Below, in pieces: positions 8,475 through 17,240 of a DNA stretch of 32,779 nucleotides (positions are counted from its first letter, which is position 1; every line of letters begins with the position of its first letter). The position numbers and the translations under genes were made by a program. The stretch is from an uncultured marine group I thaumarchaeote (lineage in GTDB: Archaea; Thermoproteota; Nitrososphaeria; Nitrososphaerales; Nitrosopumilaceae), in the NCBI GenBank assembly GCA_902514095.1, contig CABXPS010000009.1, positions 1-32,779 of the forward strand. The letters are read 5' to 3'. The notes beneath the pieces are model-generated. The model searched no databases, was not told where the DNA came from, and worked only from the letters and a program-made list of their open reading frames with translations.

Positions 8475-9198
8475 GTTTTACCACCAAAATTGAAAAGTAT
8501 TTTGTAGTTAAAGAATCATCGTTTACTTCACCCAATTTCATTGTTCTAATAATTTCATTCTCAGTACCCAAGTCTTGTCCAATTGCAAAAAGAGAATCAT
8601 CAGGAAAACCAGATTCTTTTAGAACTTGAATTACTTGATCAAAATATCTACCATCCTTAAGAAATATCATTGATTCAGAATGTCTTGCAATTTCTTTTAC
8701 ACTAGATAAATCATAACAAGATGGAATAATTGCAACTTTTTCAGCACCTTCTGCAACACTGACACCAACTTTTGATGCAAATGAAAATATCGATACAATA
8801 CCTGGCACTACACTGATATTCATATCAGGATATTTTTCTTTCAAATCTCTATGCATGTAGATCCATGTACTGTAAAGATATGGATCACCTACTGTAAGAT
8901 ATACAACATTTTTTCCTTTCAAAACAGTTTCAGCCATTATTTTTGCATTTTTTTTCCAAGATGCTTCAAGAATGTCTTTATCTTTAGTCATTGGGAAGAT
9001 TAGTTTTATAATTTCTTGATTTTTTGATTTATCAATAATAGATGAAACGACTGATAATGCAATACTAGGTCGTGTCTCTTTTGAAGCTGGACACATAATT
9101 ATATCGGCATTTTGGATTGCTTTGACTGCTTTTACTGTAAGTAGTTCCACATCTCCAGGACCTACTCCAATTCCAATTAATCCAGGCATGGTCTTCAT
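8467..9198 (-). CDS. cbiL: Precorrin-2 / cobalt-factor II C20-methyltransferase
   Basis: A tetrapyrrole methylase adding the C20 methyl group in cobalamin synthesis (CbiL/CobI). Motifs are GLIGIGVGPGDVELLTVKA at the N-terminus, IIMCPASKE, VVYLTVGDPYLYST and SVVPGIVSIFSFA. GDPYLYST and a following HRDL are characteristic of the C20 enzyme. A second in-frame ATG at 9189 (MPGLIG) is a possible start. It lies 27 nt after cbiT and overlaps cbiF, so the three form one transcription unit. Confidence 0.92.
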   Translation of the reverse strand: MKTMPGLIGIGVGPGDVELLTVKAVKAIQNADIIMCPASKETRPSIALSVVSSIIDKSKNQEIIKLIFPMTKDKDILEASWKKNAKIMAETVLKGKNVVYLTVGDPYLYSTWIYMHRDLKEKYPDMNISVVPGIVSIFSFASKVGVSVAEGAEKVAIIPSCYDLSSVKEIARHSESMIFLKDGRYFDQVIQVLKESGFPDDSLFAIGQDLGTENEIIRTMKLGEVNDDSLTTKYFSILVVKRV

Positions 9199-9225
9199 GC
9201 CTTTTTCCCCAATTAAAAGTCTAGA

Positions 9226-9816
9226 TTAAATTTTAGTGGCAGATATTATAGTAACAGGATTTCTAGCTAACATCATAGTACCAGTAGTAGTTTTTCTACT
9301 CTTAGAAATGGTGACTTGAGTCATATCAATAGAATCAAACTTCAATTTATCAAGAATTTGTAATACTGAATAAAGTGTTTCAATTAATATAATTCCAATT
9401 ACAATTCTACCACCAGATTTTAGTTTATTTTCAGAAAGTTTGACTATTTCTGCAGTATCACCACCTGTTCCTCCAATAAAAATAACATCAGCTTCTTCAA
9501 GATCTAATATTTTTTCCTTAGCATTACCAAAAATCACAGATACATTAGAAAGATTAAATTTTTTTAAATTCTTTTTAGTTAACTCAATAGCATTTTCATC
9601 ATAATCAACTGCCAATACCTTACCATTTGATTCAATTTGAAAGGCAGCTTCAACAGAAATTGAACCACTACCACAACCAATATCATAAACAATTTGTCCT
9701 GGATTTAATCTTGCTTTACTAAGTTGTATTGTTCTTACTTCTTCTTTAGTAATTGGAACTTTTTCTGCACGTTCAAAATACTCGTCTGGGATTCCGGGTG
9801 TTTTATAATTCCACAT
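9226..9816 (-). CDS. cbiT: Cobalt-precorrin-6B C15-methyltransferase (decarboxylating)
   Basis: A Rossmann-fold methyltransferase that methylates C15 and removes the acetate carboxyl at C12 in the anaerobic cobalamin route. The start MWNYKTPGIPDEYF and PITKEEVR are typical of CbiT, followed by the SAM motif VYDIGCGSGSISVEAA (about 43-58), an acidic AVDYDENAI and IFIGGTGG. The 196-aa length fits stand-alone archaeal CbiT, without the CbiE half of fused CobL. It is first in the cluster with cbiL and cbiF. Thaumarchaea of this group are known cobalamin producers. Confidence 0.93.
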   Translation of the reverse strand: MWNYKTPGIPDEYFERAEKVPITKEEVRTIQLSKARLNPGQIVYDIGCGSGSISVEAAFQIESNGKVLAVDYDENAIELTKKNLKKFNLSNVSVIFGNAKEKILDLEEADVIFIGGTGGDTAEIVKLSENKLKSGGRIVIGIILIETLYSVLQILDKLKFDSIDMTQVTISKSRKTTTGTMMLARNPVTIISATKI

Positions 9817-9845
9817 AAATTATCTCCCTATTTTTTATAATTAAA

Positions 9846-10328
9846 TTATAAATTGATTCCTGTAGGAGTATCACCAAGATGAGTTAATGTATAACTAACA
9901 ATCCATGAAAATAAATACAAAAATACATAGCTACCAATACCTTGTGTAACAAGTTTCTTTCTATCTGAAGGTGGTAATTGCATTTTCATTCCTTTGGCAA
10001 CTATAATTGATCCGAAAAATACTATTATCATAAATCCAATTGATGCCCATCTTCTTTCTTCACCTTCAATATCTTCAAAAATAAAAGTCGAGATAACACC
10101 TGCACTAATTGCTAAAACAATACGCATCCAAAATAATTTGGATAATTTTTTATCTTTTTCACTTTTTTTTGCTTGATCAATTGGAGAATCTTTTGATGGA
10201 TCATTTGAAGAATCTGAAACAGATGTAGATTTCTCTATTTCAGGAGTACCAATATCATCTTCAATTTTAGGTTTAGAATCTTCAGGTTCAGGCGTAGGTG
10301 CAGATTTTTTCTTTTTAAATTTGGCCAA
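9846..10328 (-). CDS. Small three-helix membrane protein, EMC6-like
   Basis: The 160-aa protein has a hydrophilic Pro/Glu/Ser/Lys-rich N-terminus (1-60), then three predicted membrane helices (about 67-84, 95-112 and 130-149). The first has a short basic lead and a Gly-containing segment (MRIVLAISAGVIS). This layout resembles the EMC6/Rab5-interacting family, whose archaeal members are thought to take part in membrane protein insertion. That relation is inferred from topology and spacing rather than a diagnostic motif. The start is TTG. It is divergent from rqcH, which also acts on ribosome-bound nascent chains, but the link is speculative. Confidence 0.6.
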   Translation of the reverse strand: MAKFKKKKSAPTPEPEDSKPKIEDDIGTPEIEKSTSVSDSSNDPSKDSPIDQAKKSEKDKKLSKLFWMRIVLAISAGVISTFIFEDIEGEERRWASIGFMIIVFFGSIIVAKGMKMQLPPSDRKKLVTQGIGSYVFLYLFSWIVSYTLTHLGDTPTGINL

Positions 10329-10402
10329 GGTAAATTTCTAGCGTGATTCAAGCAAACCATGTTTAATATCTTTGGTAAATTTTGAGCACAGTATAGCAAG
10401 GG

Positions 10403-10410
10403 TATAATTT
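10403..10410 (+). promoter_or_regulatory. TATA box of rqcH
   Basis: TATAATTT centred 25-26 nt before the rqcH ATG, so the transcript is expected to begin at or near the start codon. Confidence 0.55.
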
Positions 10411-10431
10411 TAGACATAAAATACAATAATT

Positions 10432-12381
10432 ATGGCATTAGCTGGAATTGAATTAAGATATTTAGTAAATCAGATTTCTGAGCAAGTTCAAGGTTACTAC
10501 ATCAGTAATATTTATGGTATAAACAAAGATAGTATTCTCTTTAAACTTCATCATACCGAAAAAAGTGATCTCTTTATGATGATCTCAACATCAGGTATTT
10601 GGTTAACTAAAGTAAAAATTGATCAAATGGAACCAAATAGATTACTTAAAAGATTACGAAGTGATTTGCTACGATTAAAATTAAAAAAAATTGAACAAAT
10701 AGGTGCAGAAAGAATTGCATATTTTACTTTTGAAGGATTTGGAAAAGAATTCATTTTAGTAGGTGAATTTTTTGGAGATGGGAATATTTTACTTTGTAAC
10801 AAAGATATGAAAATTTTGGCATTACAGCATTCTATAGAAGTCAGACATAGAAAACTTAGTGTTGGATTAGATTATGTACAACCACCAGAAAATAATTTAG
10901 ATATTTTTAATATAAAAGAATCAAATTTTGATGATTTAAAAATAACTGATTTAGTTTCGGCAAAATGGTTTGGAAGAACTTTAGGTTTACCAAAAAAATA
11001 TGTTGAATCAATATTTGAAATTACAAATATTGATCCAAAAAAAATTGGAAATTTATTAACATCAGAGGAAATAACTAAAATTTATGAAACAACAAAAAAA
11101 ATTGTTTCAGATGTAGTATCAGGAAATCATGATCCTGTAATAGTAAAAAATGAAAAAGTAGAAGTTCTACCAGTAAAATTAGGAAAACTAGAAGGGGAAA
11201 TAACAAATGTTAGTAATTTTATGGAAGGGTTAGATACAATTTTTACAAAAAATATAGTTGAAAAAGGTAAATCAATTCAATCAAGTAGTTCTGATAAAAA
11301 GATTAAAGATTTGGAAACTCAAATTTCTGAACAAGAAAAAGCAATTCAAACTGTTAAAGAAAAATCAAAAAATATTACAAATGTAGCAAATTCTCTTTTT
11401 GTAATGGTTTCAAAAGGAATAATTTCAATAAAAGATACTTCTGCACAAGAAATTTTGGCAACTAATAATGCAAAATTAGTTAATGAAAAAGGAATTTCAA
11501 TAATTATTGTAGAAGATGAAAAAATTAAAATAAATACAGATTCTCCACTTCAATCAATTGCATCTGTTTTATTCAATCAAGCAAAAAAACAATCAGGTGC
11601 TATTAATTCAATTCAAGCAATTAAAGAAAAAACAGAAAAGAAATTAGTAAAATTCCAAAATCAAACAGAAGCTGAAAGAAATTTAGTTGTTGTTTCAGAG
11701 ATTAGGAAAAAAAATTGGTATGAAAGATATAGATGGTTCATGACTAGTGATGGATATCTTACAATTGGAGGTAGAGATGCAGCATCAAATTCGGCTGTAA
11801 TTAGAAAACATTTAGTAAAAAATGATAAAGTGTTTCATGGTGATATTTTTGGTTCCCCATTTTTTATTTTAAAGGATGCAGAAAATGCACCAGATACAAC
11901 AATGAATGAAATTGCACATGCAACTGTGTGTTTTAGTAGAGCATGGAGAGAAGGATTGTATGGAATTAGTGCCTATTGGGTACATCCAGAACAAATCAAG
12001 AAATCTGCCCCAAGTGGAGAATTCCTTCCTAAAGGTTCCTTCACAATAGAAGGACAACGAAATTTTATCAAATCAGAGACTCTAAAATTAGCTGTAGGAA
12101 TTATGCGATTAGAAGATAATGATTATGTATTAACGTGTGGACCTCCAGAACCAATCAAGAAAAATTCTATTTGCTATGCAATAATTGAACCAAATGGATC
12201 AGAAATGGCAGAAAATGCAAAAAAAATAAGATTAGAATTTTTAAAATTATTTGAAGATATTGCAAGAAAAATAAATATTGATGAATTTGTTCGTGCATTA
12301 CCTGCAGGTAAAAGTCAAATTAAAGAAATTAGTTTAGGAGATTTAGAAAAAGAAAATATTATTGATAATGAATTAGATTAG
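10432..12381 (+). CDS. rqcH: RqcH/NEMF (NFACT) ribosome quality control protein
   Basis: Proteins of this family bind the stalled large ribosomal subunit with peptidyl-tRNA and, where tested, recruit tRNA to extend the nascent chain. The 649-aa protein has NFACT-N (about 1-230), a coiled coil (about 285-325) and NFACT-R/DUF814 (about 440-600). NFACT-R is clear in WFMTSDGYLTIGGRDAASN, then HGDIFGSPFFILK and a W-rich YWVHPEQIK. In NFACT-N the acidic residue near the start is Glu (E7, GIELRYLV), and the DR pair needed for tailing in yeast and Bacillus reads E93-R94 (GAERIAYF). The ATG follows a TATA box with essentially no leader. Its 3' end overlaps the convergent gene by 23 nt. Confidence 0.92.
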   Translation: MALAGIELRYLVNQISEQVQGYYISNIYGINKDSILFKLHHTEKSDLFMMISTSGIWLTKVKIDQMEPNRLLKRLRSDLLRLKLKKIEQIGAERIAYFTFEGFGKEFILVGEFFGDGNILLCNKDMKILALQHSIEVRHRKLSVGLDYVQPPENNLDIFNIKESNFDDLKITDLVSAKWFGRTLGLPKKYVESIFEITNIDPKKIGNLLTSEEITKIYETTKKIVSDVVSGNHDPVIVKNEKVEVLPVKLGKLEGEITNVSNFMEGLDTIFTKNIVEKGKSIQSSSSDKKIKDLETQISEQEKAIQTVKEKSKNITNVANSLFVMVSKGIISIKDTSAQEILATNNAKLVNEKGISIIIVEDEKIKINTDSPLQSIASVLFNQAKKQSGAINSIQAIKEKTEKKLVKFQNQTEAERNLVVVSEIRKKNWYERYRWFMTSDGYLTIGGRDAASNSAVIRKHLVKNDKVFHGDIFGSPFFILKDAENAPDTTMNEIAHATVCFSRAWREGLYGISAYWVHPEQIKKSAPSGEFLPKGSFTIEGQRNFIKSETLKLAVGIMRLEDNDYVLTCGPPEPIKKNSICYAIIEPNGSEMAENAKKIRLEFLKLFEDIARKINIDEFVRALPAGKSQIKEISLGDLEKENIIDNELD

Positions 12382-12748
12382 TTGAATCAGTATCAAGGGA
12401 TATTTTCATTCCAGTTTTAATTGATTCAAATTCTTTATCACCAATAGTAATTAATGGGATGTTAGCTAATGCACATCCAGTAGCTACTGTAAGATCTGCT
12501 TTTTTACAAATCATTGCAATTGGTGCCGTATTATTTGATTTTATAGAATAAATAGTATATGCACCAACACTACTACCAATACCAGAAGGAAATACCAAAA
12601 TTGAATTTTTTAGTGATTTTTCAAAAAGAGTGTGATTCTTATCGCTAATAATTCCAGTTTTTTTATCAACTGTTCCTAAAAAATTGATTGGATCATTTGA
12701 TTTTAAAACAATTCCTTCCACTTTACCTGAAACTAAAATTTTATTCAT
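12359..12748 (-). CDS. Phosphomevalonate dehydratase small subunit (DUF126/aconitase X swivel)
   Basis: The 129-aa protein matches the AcnX small (swivelling) subunit, with SGKVEGIVLKSNDPINFLGTVD near the N-terminus and PSGIGSSVGAYTIY with its Ser/Gly loop near residues 55-67. In Aeropyrum pernix the paired subunits dehydrate mevalonate 5-phosphate to trans-anhydromevalonate 5-phosphate in the modified mevalonate pathway to isoprenoid lipids. The ATG overlaps the stop of the large subunit by 4 nt, so the two are coupled. Its 3' end runs 23 nt into the convergent rqcH. Confidence 0.87.
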   Translation of the reverse strand: MNKILVSGKVEGIVLKSNDPINFLGTVDKKTGIISDKNHTLFEKSLKNSILVFPSGIGSSVGAYTIYSIKSNNTAPIAMICKKADLTVATGCALANIPLITIGDKEFESIKTGMKISLDTDSTNLIHYQ

Positions 12749-13899
12749 CGTGTTTCATCTTCAATAATTTCAGTTAATGATTTTAAATTTACACCTACAC
12801 CATTAGAATTTTTAAGATAAAATGCACCTTTGATACTATTAGTAGTAACTGCATCAACATCATCTTTACATATCAATGGAGTTAAACATGTACAACAATC
12901 AGAAAGAATTTCACATCCTGCACGCTCAAGTTCTGTTATGTAACCAATTTTTTGTGCCTGTTCCTTTACAGTTCTAGGTAAGAAAACCATACATCTTTTT
13001 TGAAAAGAGCGACCTTTTAGTTTAGCAGTAAGATCAGAAATTTCATCCAAACCTAATTGAGGACTTCCTAGTGTAATCAAATCACCTTTTTCTGAAGTGT
13101 TTAGTTCATCATGAACATTTTGCATTTCTTTTTCATCAAAATCTATTTTTTCAGTATTTGAATCACCTTCACCAAAATTAAATTTAGCACAAGTTCCAGA
13201 TGTTCCCATTCCTCCACACATCGCTTTACATTGTCTTTGATCCATTTCTCCAAGACCAGAAATATTTACAGACGTATCACCTATTTTTCCAGCATAAAAT
13301 CCTAACATTCCATATGTTAATTCATTTGGATTTTTAATTTTCATTTGAATTGTAATATTTGGAGTATCTTCTTTACGTAAGGAGGAGTAAGGACTTTTCC
13401 CGATAATTGCACTAGCTAATGCACTAAACGCACTTTCTTTGTTTGTTTTTAAATTATCATAAGAATTTGCATGGATTGCAGCATTACTTTCTGCAAATGC
13501 AACTTGTGTTCCATTTTTTGGAATATCAAAAATTTCATATGGAATGCAAGAAAATGATGGAATAACTCCCATTGTTTCGTATGAATTTCTAATTGATAAT
13601 TGTTTAGAAATAAAATTTTCATCTAATTTGTAATTAGATACATTATCAATATCAAATCCCATTGGATTCAAAGTTGTTTTTACTGTAACACGGGCATCCT
13701 TACTAATAGTAGATAAAAATTCTTCACCTGCATCACCTATTGTATTATAATTTACACCAGAAAGATGAGCCCATTCTATGGGAATTAATTTTTCAGCATC
13801 TGTTGCTTCACCAGTTGCAACTAAAATCCTATATGCCATTTGCATAGTTTCTCCCTGTTCACCTTTTAATGCAGATTCTTCTTCTCTAGTTAATTCCAA
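12745..13899 (-). CDS. Phosphomevalonate dehydratase large subunit (aconitase X, DUF521)
   Basis: The large AcnX subunit carries the Fe-S cluster and substrate site. Seen are LTREEESALKGEQGE at the N-terminus, SFSCIPYEIF, FAESNAAIHANSY, CGGMGTSGTCAKF, CMVFLP and DCCTCLTPLI, which supply the conserved cysteines. The frame is open to a TTG at 13947, but I chose TTG 13899. It gives MELTREEESALKGE, matching the usual family start, and a TATA element lies 26-27 nt upstream. It forms an operon with the small subunit and is divergent from nth. Confidence 0.9.
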   Translation of the reverse strand: MELTREEESALKGEQGETMQMAYRILVATGEATDAEKLIPIEWAHLSGVNYNTIGDAGEEFLSTISKDARVTVKTTLNPMGFDIDNVSNYKLDENFISKQLSIRNSYETMGVIPSFSCIPYEIFDIPKNGTQVAFAESNAAIHANSYDNLKTNKESAFSALASAIIGKSPYSSLRKEDTPNITIQMKIKNPNELTYGMLGFYAGKIGDTSVNISGLGEMDQRQCKAMCGGMGTSGTCAKFNFGEGDSNTEKIDFDEKEMQNVHDELNTSEKGDLITLGSPQLGLDEISDLTAKLKGRSFQKRCMVFLPRTVKEQAQKIGYITELERAGCEILSDCCTCLTPLICKDDVDAVTTNSIKGAFYLKNSNGVGVNLKSLTEIIEDETR

Positions 13900-13921
13900 T
13901 GGTAAATTATCATTATTACAG

Positions 13922-13929
13922 TTATAATA
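13922..13929. promoter_or_regulatory. Shared TATA element between aconitase X and nth
   Basis: TTATAATA (TATTATAA on the other strand) is nearly symmetrical. Its centre is 26-27 nt from the TTG of the minus-strand gene and 28-29 nt from the ATG of the plus-strand gene. It is the only good box A in the 54-nt spacer, so it may serve both leaderless genes. Confidence 0.45.
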
Positions 13930-13953
13930 CTTGTGCGTAGATTTCAATTGAAA

Positions 13954-14604
13954 ATGAAAAAAATTCTTACTGGGATGACAGATACTATGAATGCTGTAAA
14001 ACCACCAAGAATTACAGCATTAAGAGATTTACATAATGCTGAAACAGGTCCATTTAGTATTTTAATTGGAACTATACTTTCTGCAAGAACTAAAGATGAA
14101 ACAACTACAAAAGCAGTAAAAGCATTATTTTTAAAATATAAAAATCCAAAAGATCTTGCAAATGCAAAAATCAAAGATGTAGAAAAAATAATTAGATCAA
14201 TTGGATTTTTTCATGTAAAATCTAAAAGAATTATAGAAGTTTCAAAAATAATTCATAAAAAATACAAAGATAAAGTTCCAGAGGATCTTGATACATTAGT
14301 ACAATTACCAGGTGTTGGAAGAAAAACTGCTAATTGTGTTTTAGTGTATGCATTTGAAAAACCAGCTATACCAGTTGATATTCATGTTCATAGAATTTCA
14401 AATAGATTAGGTTTAGTAGATACAAAAAATCCTGAAGAAACAGAACAAGAATTAATGAGTAAAATAGATAAAAAATATTGGATTGACATAAATGATACAT
14501 TTGTAATGTATGGTCAAAATATCTGCAAACCAATTTCACCAATGTGTGATGTTTGTAAAATTAAAAAAAGTTGTAAATATTATAAAACTAAGAACGTTTC
14601 TTAG
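13954..14604 (+). CDS. nth: Endonuclease III (HhH-GPD DNA glycosylase/AP lyase)
   Basis: Removes oxidised pyrimidines and cleaves AP sites in base excision repair. Motifs are FSILIGTILSARTKDETTTKA, the helix-hairpin-helix LPGVGRKTANCVL with catalytic Lys, and VDIHVHRISNRLGL with catalytic Asp. A C-terminal [4Fe-4S] loop has spacing C-x6-C-x2-C-x5-C (NICKPISPMCDVCKIKKSC). A GTG at 13933 is also in frame, but the ATG is placed better relative to the shared TATA box and to the family N-terminus. The 3' end overlaps the convergent secreted-protein gene by 17 nt. Confidence 0.94.
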   Translation: MKKILTGMTDTMNAVKPPRITALRDLHNAETGPFSILIGTILSARTKDETTTKAVKALFLKYKNPKDLANAKIKDVEKIIRSIGFFHVKSKRIIEVSKIIHKKYKDKVPEDLDTLVQLPGVGRKTANCVLVYAFEKPAIPVDIHVHRISNRLGLVDTKNPEETEQELMSKIDKKYWIDINDTFVMYGQNICKPISPMCDVCKIKKSCKYYKTKNVS

Positions 14605-14605
14605 T
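14587..14605. terminator. Hairpin spanning both stop codons of convergent genes
   Basis: ACTAAGAA and TTCTTAGT form a perfect 8-bp stem around CGT. The TAG stop of nth lies in one arm and the TAG stop of the minus-strand gene in the other, so the same structure forms at the 3' end of either transcript. Terminator or mRNA-stabilising role is inferred. Confidence 0.45.
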
Positions 14606-15256
14606 AAAATATAATGCTCCACCTAAAATTCCAATTCCTGCTGCAACATAAAATGGGAAAAATGCAAATAGATTCTTCCCAGGATCACCTGATAAAATTT
14701 CTATAATCATAATTCCAGAATTTATTGCAGGTGGATCAGTACTTCCTTCCATTCCATGTACTGAATATGATTCAATTTCAAATTTTCCAATATCCAAATT
14801 TGTTACTACTATTCTTGCTCCATTGTTTACGGTTAATCCTGCTCTATCAGTATATGACACAATAGATTTTGCTTGTGGATACCAGCCTCTATCTAAGTCT
14901 CTATGAACAACAATGTATCCTTCATCAGGAGTTTGTACTGCAACCCAAAATTTATTGTCAGGTTTTGGACCCATACCTACTTCAATAAATTCAGCATTGT
15001 CTAGTTTATCATATACTCTAAAAACTGCATTTCCATTTGGATTAGCATAAAGTAAATTATTATCAATAGTGATTTGCCAGCTTACACTATGAACATTATC
15101 AAACGAGATCATTGGTGCATTACGTAATACGGTGTTGAATTTTTCAGCAGAAATTTCTATATTTTCAATTATTAAAGAAGGATTAACTTCTTCTTGGGCA
15201 AATGCAGGAGTAATTAAAAATCCAAGAAATAAAATTATTGGAATAATATACTTCAT
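14588..15256 (-). CDS. Secreted, C-terminally membrane-anchored protein of unknown function
   Basis: The 222-aa protein has a signal peptide (MKYIIPIILFLGFLITPAFA, residues 1-20), a beta-rich extracellular part (about 25-190) and a C-terminal membrane helix (about 195-216) followed by KKRS. This signal, ectodomain and single-anchor layout is common for thaumarchaeal surface proteins. I recognise no catalytic motif. The ectodomain is rich in Trp, Asn and Val and has no cysteine. It is downstream of the sulfate assimilation genes on the same strand, with a 30-nt gap to sat, so co-transcription is possible without implying a shared function. Confidence 0.7.
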   Translation of the reverse strand: MKYIIPIILFLGFLITPAFAQEEVNPSLIIENIEISAEKFNTVLRNAPMISFDNVHSVSWQITIDNNLLYANPNGNAVFRVYDKLDNAEFIEVGMGPKPDNKFWVAVQTPDEGYIVVHRDLDRGWYPQAKSIVSYTDRAGLTVNNGARIVVTNLDIGKFEIESYSVHGMEGSTDPPAINSGIMIIEILSGDPGKNLFAFFPFYVAAGIGILGGALYFTKKRS

Positions 15257-15286
15257 GAGCTAATCTAAATTTGTTTGAATAAATAT

Positions 15287-16429
15287 CTAATCAACAAAAG
15301 GTTTTGGAGTATCCAAAATTACCTTTGCTACTTCAGGTCTTAAAATAAATTCAGATGGTGCTTGCCCATTTTGAATCATTTCTCTAAGTGCGGTTCCACT
15401 AATTTGCTCTTTTACATCATTATCATGTGGACATGCTTTTGGAGTTGTATAAGTTAGACATTTTCTACAGTAAAAGAATGGTGGGAAAAATACCGGAGAA
15501 ATTTCTAATTCAGGATAATCATCAAAGATTTTTTGTGCTGCCATTGGATCATAGAATTTTCCAACACCTGCATGATCACGTCCTATAATGATATGAGTAC
15601 AACCATAGTTTTGTCTCATAATTGCATGATGTATTGCTTCTTTTGGACCAGCATACTTCATTTGTGTATGTAATGTTCCAAGTTTACATCTATTTTCAGG
15701 ATAGTATAATTTTATCATAGTTTCGTAGCATTTTACAATTACTTCATCTACAAAATCACCAGATTTTTTCTTACCAATTACAGGATTTACAAATACACCA
15801 TCACGAGTTGTTATAGATGTCTTTTGTAGCATTTCATGTGCTACATGTGGTGGATTTCTTGTTTGAAAGGCACAAATAGTTTTCCAACCAGCTTTTACAA
15901 AAGATTCTCGTGTTTGAATTGGTGTTAATCTATTATTTCTAATTTCAGTATCATTTGGTCTTTGGATAAAATCAATTTTTCCACTAACCAAGAAATCTTT
16001 CATTGACATTGTATATGCTACTCCAGGATGTGATAAATCAGTAGTACCATAGACCCCTTGAGCTGTTTTTTCTTTATCAAAAGTAAATGTTTCATCAACG
16101 TGTAATACTGCAATTCCAATACCATCTGGATTTTGTAGGAGAACATCACCTGCTTCTTTCATTTTAGAAGCAGTATCTTCATCTACATCAAGTACAATTG
16201 GAATAGTCCATGCTAAATCATTGGTTAGTCTTCCACGAGATACAACACTTTCAAAATCTTTTTGTCCTAAAAATCCCTCTAAAGGACTAAAAATCCCATC
16301 AGCAATATTTTCCACGTCATTTGCTAGATCTTCAGTAATAGTAATTGAAAATAATCCTGTAGAATCGACTTTAGTAATTCTGTTAACTAGAACTCCACCA
16401 TGTGCTTTAATTGAATTATTTTCGGACAT
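15287..16429 (-). CDS. sat: Sulfate adenylyltransferase (ATP sulfurylase)
   Basis: Activates sulfate with ATP to give APS. Diagnostic motifs are [16 protein letters not shown], the catalytic [25 protein letters not shown], and a C-terminal zinc-type cluster [37 protein letters not shown] closes the domain. At 381 aa it is a single-domain enzyme without a kinase tail. An in-frame TTG at 16435 is possible, but ATG 16429 is preferred. It follows cysH by about 10 nt, giving a cysH-sat operon. Confidence 0.95.
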   Translation of the reverse strand: MSENNSIKAHGGVLVNRITKVDSTGLFSITITEDLANDVENIADGIFSPLEGFLGQKDFESVVSRGRLTNDLAWTIPIVLDVDEDTASKMKEAGDVLLQNPDGIGIAVLHVDETFTFDKEKTAQGVYGTTDLSHPGVAYTMSMKDFLVSGKIDFIQRPNDTEIRNNRLTPIQTRESFVKAGWKTICAFQTRNPPHVAHEMLQKTSITTRDGVFVNPVIGKKKSGDFVDEVIVKCYETMIKLYYPENRCKLGTLHTQMKYAGPKEAIHHAIMRQNYGCTHIIIGRDHAGVGKFYDPMAAQKIFDDYPELEISPVFFPPFFYCRKCLTYTTPKACPHDNDVKEQISGTALREMIQNGQAPSEFILRPEVAKVILDTPKPFVD

Positions 16430-16439
16430 GTTCAAGTCT

Positions 16440-17156
16440 CTATTTAGGGTCTATATGAAGGCCACACTCTTTGTTACCATCTTGTTCCCACCACCATCTA
16501 CCTGCACGAATATCCTCACCAGGTTTTATTGCTCTAGTACAAGGTTCACATCCAATACTTGGAAAACCCTTGTCAAGAAGACTGTTGTATGGTAAATTAT
16601 TGTTTTTGATATATTCTTGAATTTGATCCCAAGTCCAATCAACTATTGGATTAATTTTTAAAATTCCACCATGACCATGATCTAATTGAAAAATTGTAAC
16701 ATTTTCCCGATTTTTTGTTTGATCACGCCTTAATCCTGTTATCCAACCATCTAAAGTATTCAACATTTTATTCATTGGATGCACCTTACGGATTTCACAA
16801 CAAAGTTCTCTATTATCTACACTTTCATAGAAAAGATTTACTCCTTTTTCTTTTACCATTTCTTCAACTTCTTTTGTATCAGGAAATAGTACTTCTATTG
16901 AAATATTGTATTTTTTTCTAACAATATCCATAATATCATAAGTTTCTTGTGGTAGTCTTCCAGTATCAAGGGTGAAAAATCGAAAATTAGGATTAATTTT
17001 TAACATAATATCCATTACAACTGCATCTTCAGCACCAAAACTTGATGCTTTAGCAACTTTAGGATGTAAATTATCAGAAACCCATTGTAATGCTTCCTCA
17101 GTAGTTTTAATTCTAGAATTAAGATCATCTACTTGCTTTTGTGTAAATTTTGTCAC
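16440..17156 (-). CDS. cysH: APS reductase of the assimilatory type (CysH)
   Basis: Reduces adenylylsulfate to sulfite. The fold motif [14 protein letters not shown], the [12 protein letters not shown] segment and ITGLRRDQ are typical of CysH. The paired cysteines RELCCEIRK and GCEPC form the [4Fe-4S] site that marks APS-using enzymes, and ECGLH near the C-terminus holds the redox-active Cys. The frame is open to a TTG at 17195. GTG 17156 is chosen because it gives [13 protein letters not shown], the usual N-terminus, and ATATAAAAG (17176-17184) is centred 24 nt upstream. Followed by sat. Confidence 0.92.
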   Translation of the reverse strand: MTKFTQKQVDDLNSRIKTTEEALQWVSDNLHPKVAKASSFGAEDAVVMDIMLKINPNFRFFTLDTGRLPQETYDIMDIVRKKYNISIEVLFPDTKEVEEMVKEKGVNLFYESVDNRELCCEIRKVHPMNKMLNTLDGWITGLRRDQTKNRENVTIFQLDHGHGGILKINPIVDWTWDQIQEYIKNNNLPYNSLLDKGFPSIGCEPCTRAIKPGEDIRAGRWWWEQDGNKECGLHIDPK

Positions 17157-17240
17157 ATATTCATTTAAAATATTTCTTTTATATTGATTACCCAAAAATT
17201 TATGCTAAATTATAAACAAGTAGAATTGAAAATAGAAAAG

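Noticed and set aside
12460-12470. Third TTAGCTAA copy
   Set aside because: It is inside the coding region of the phosphomevalonate dehydratase small subunit with no promoter near it; taken as a chance hit.
13900-13947. N-terminal extension of aconitase X from TTG 13947
   Set aside because: The extra 16 residues do not look like the family N-terminus, would cover the only TATA box, and would overlap the nth start region.
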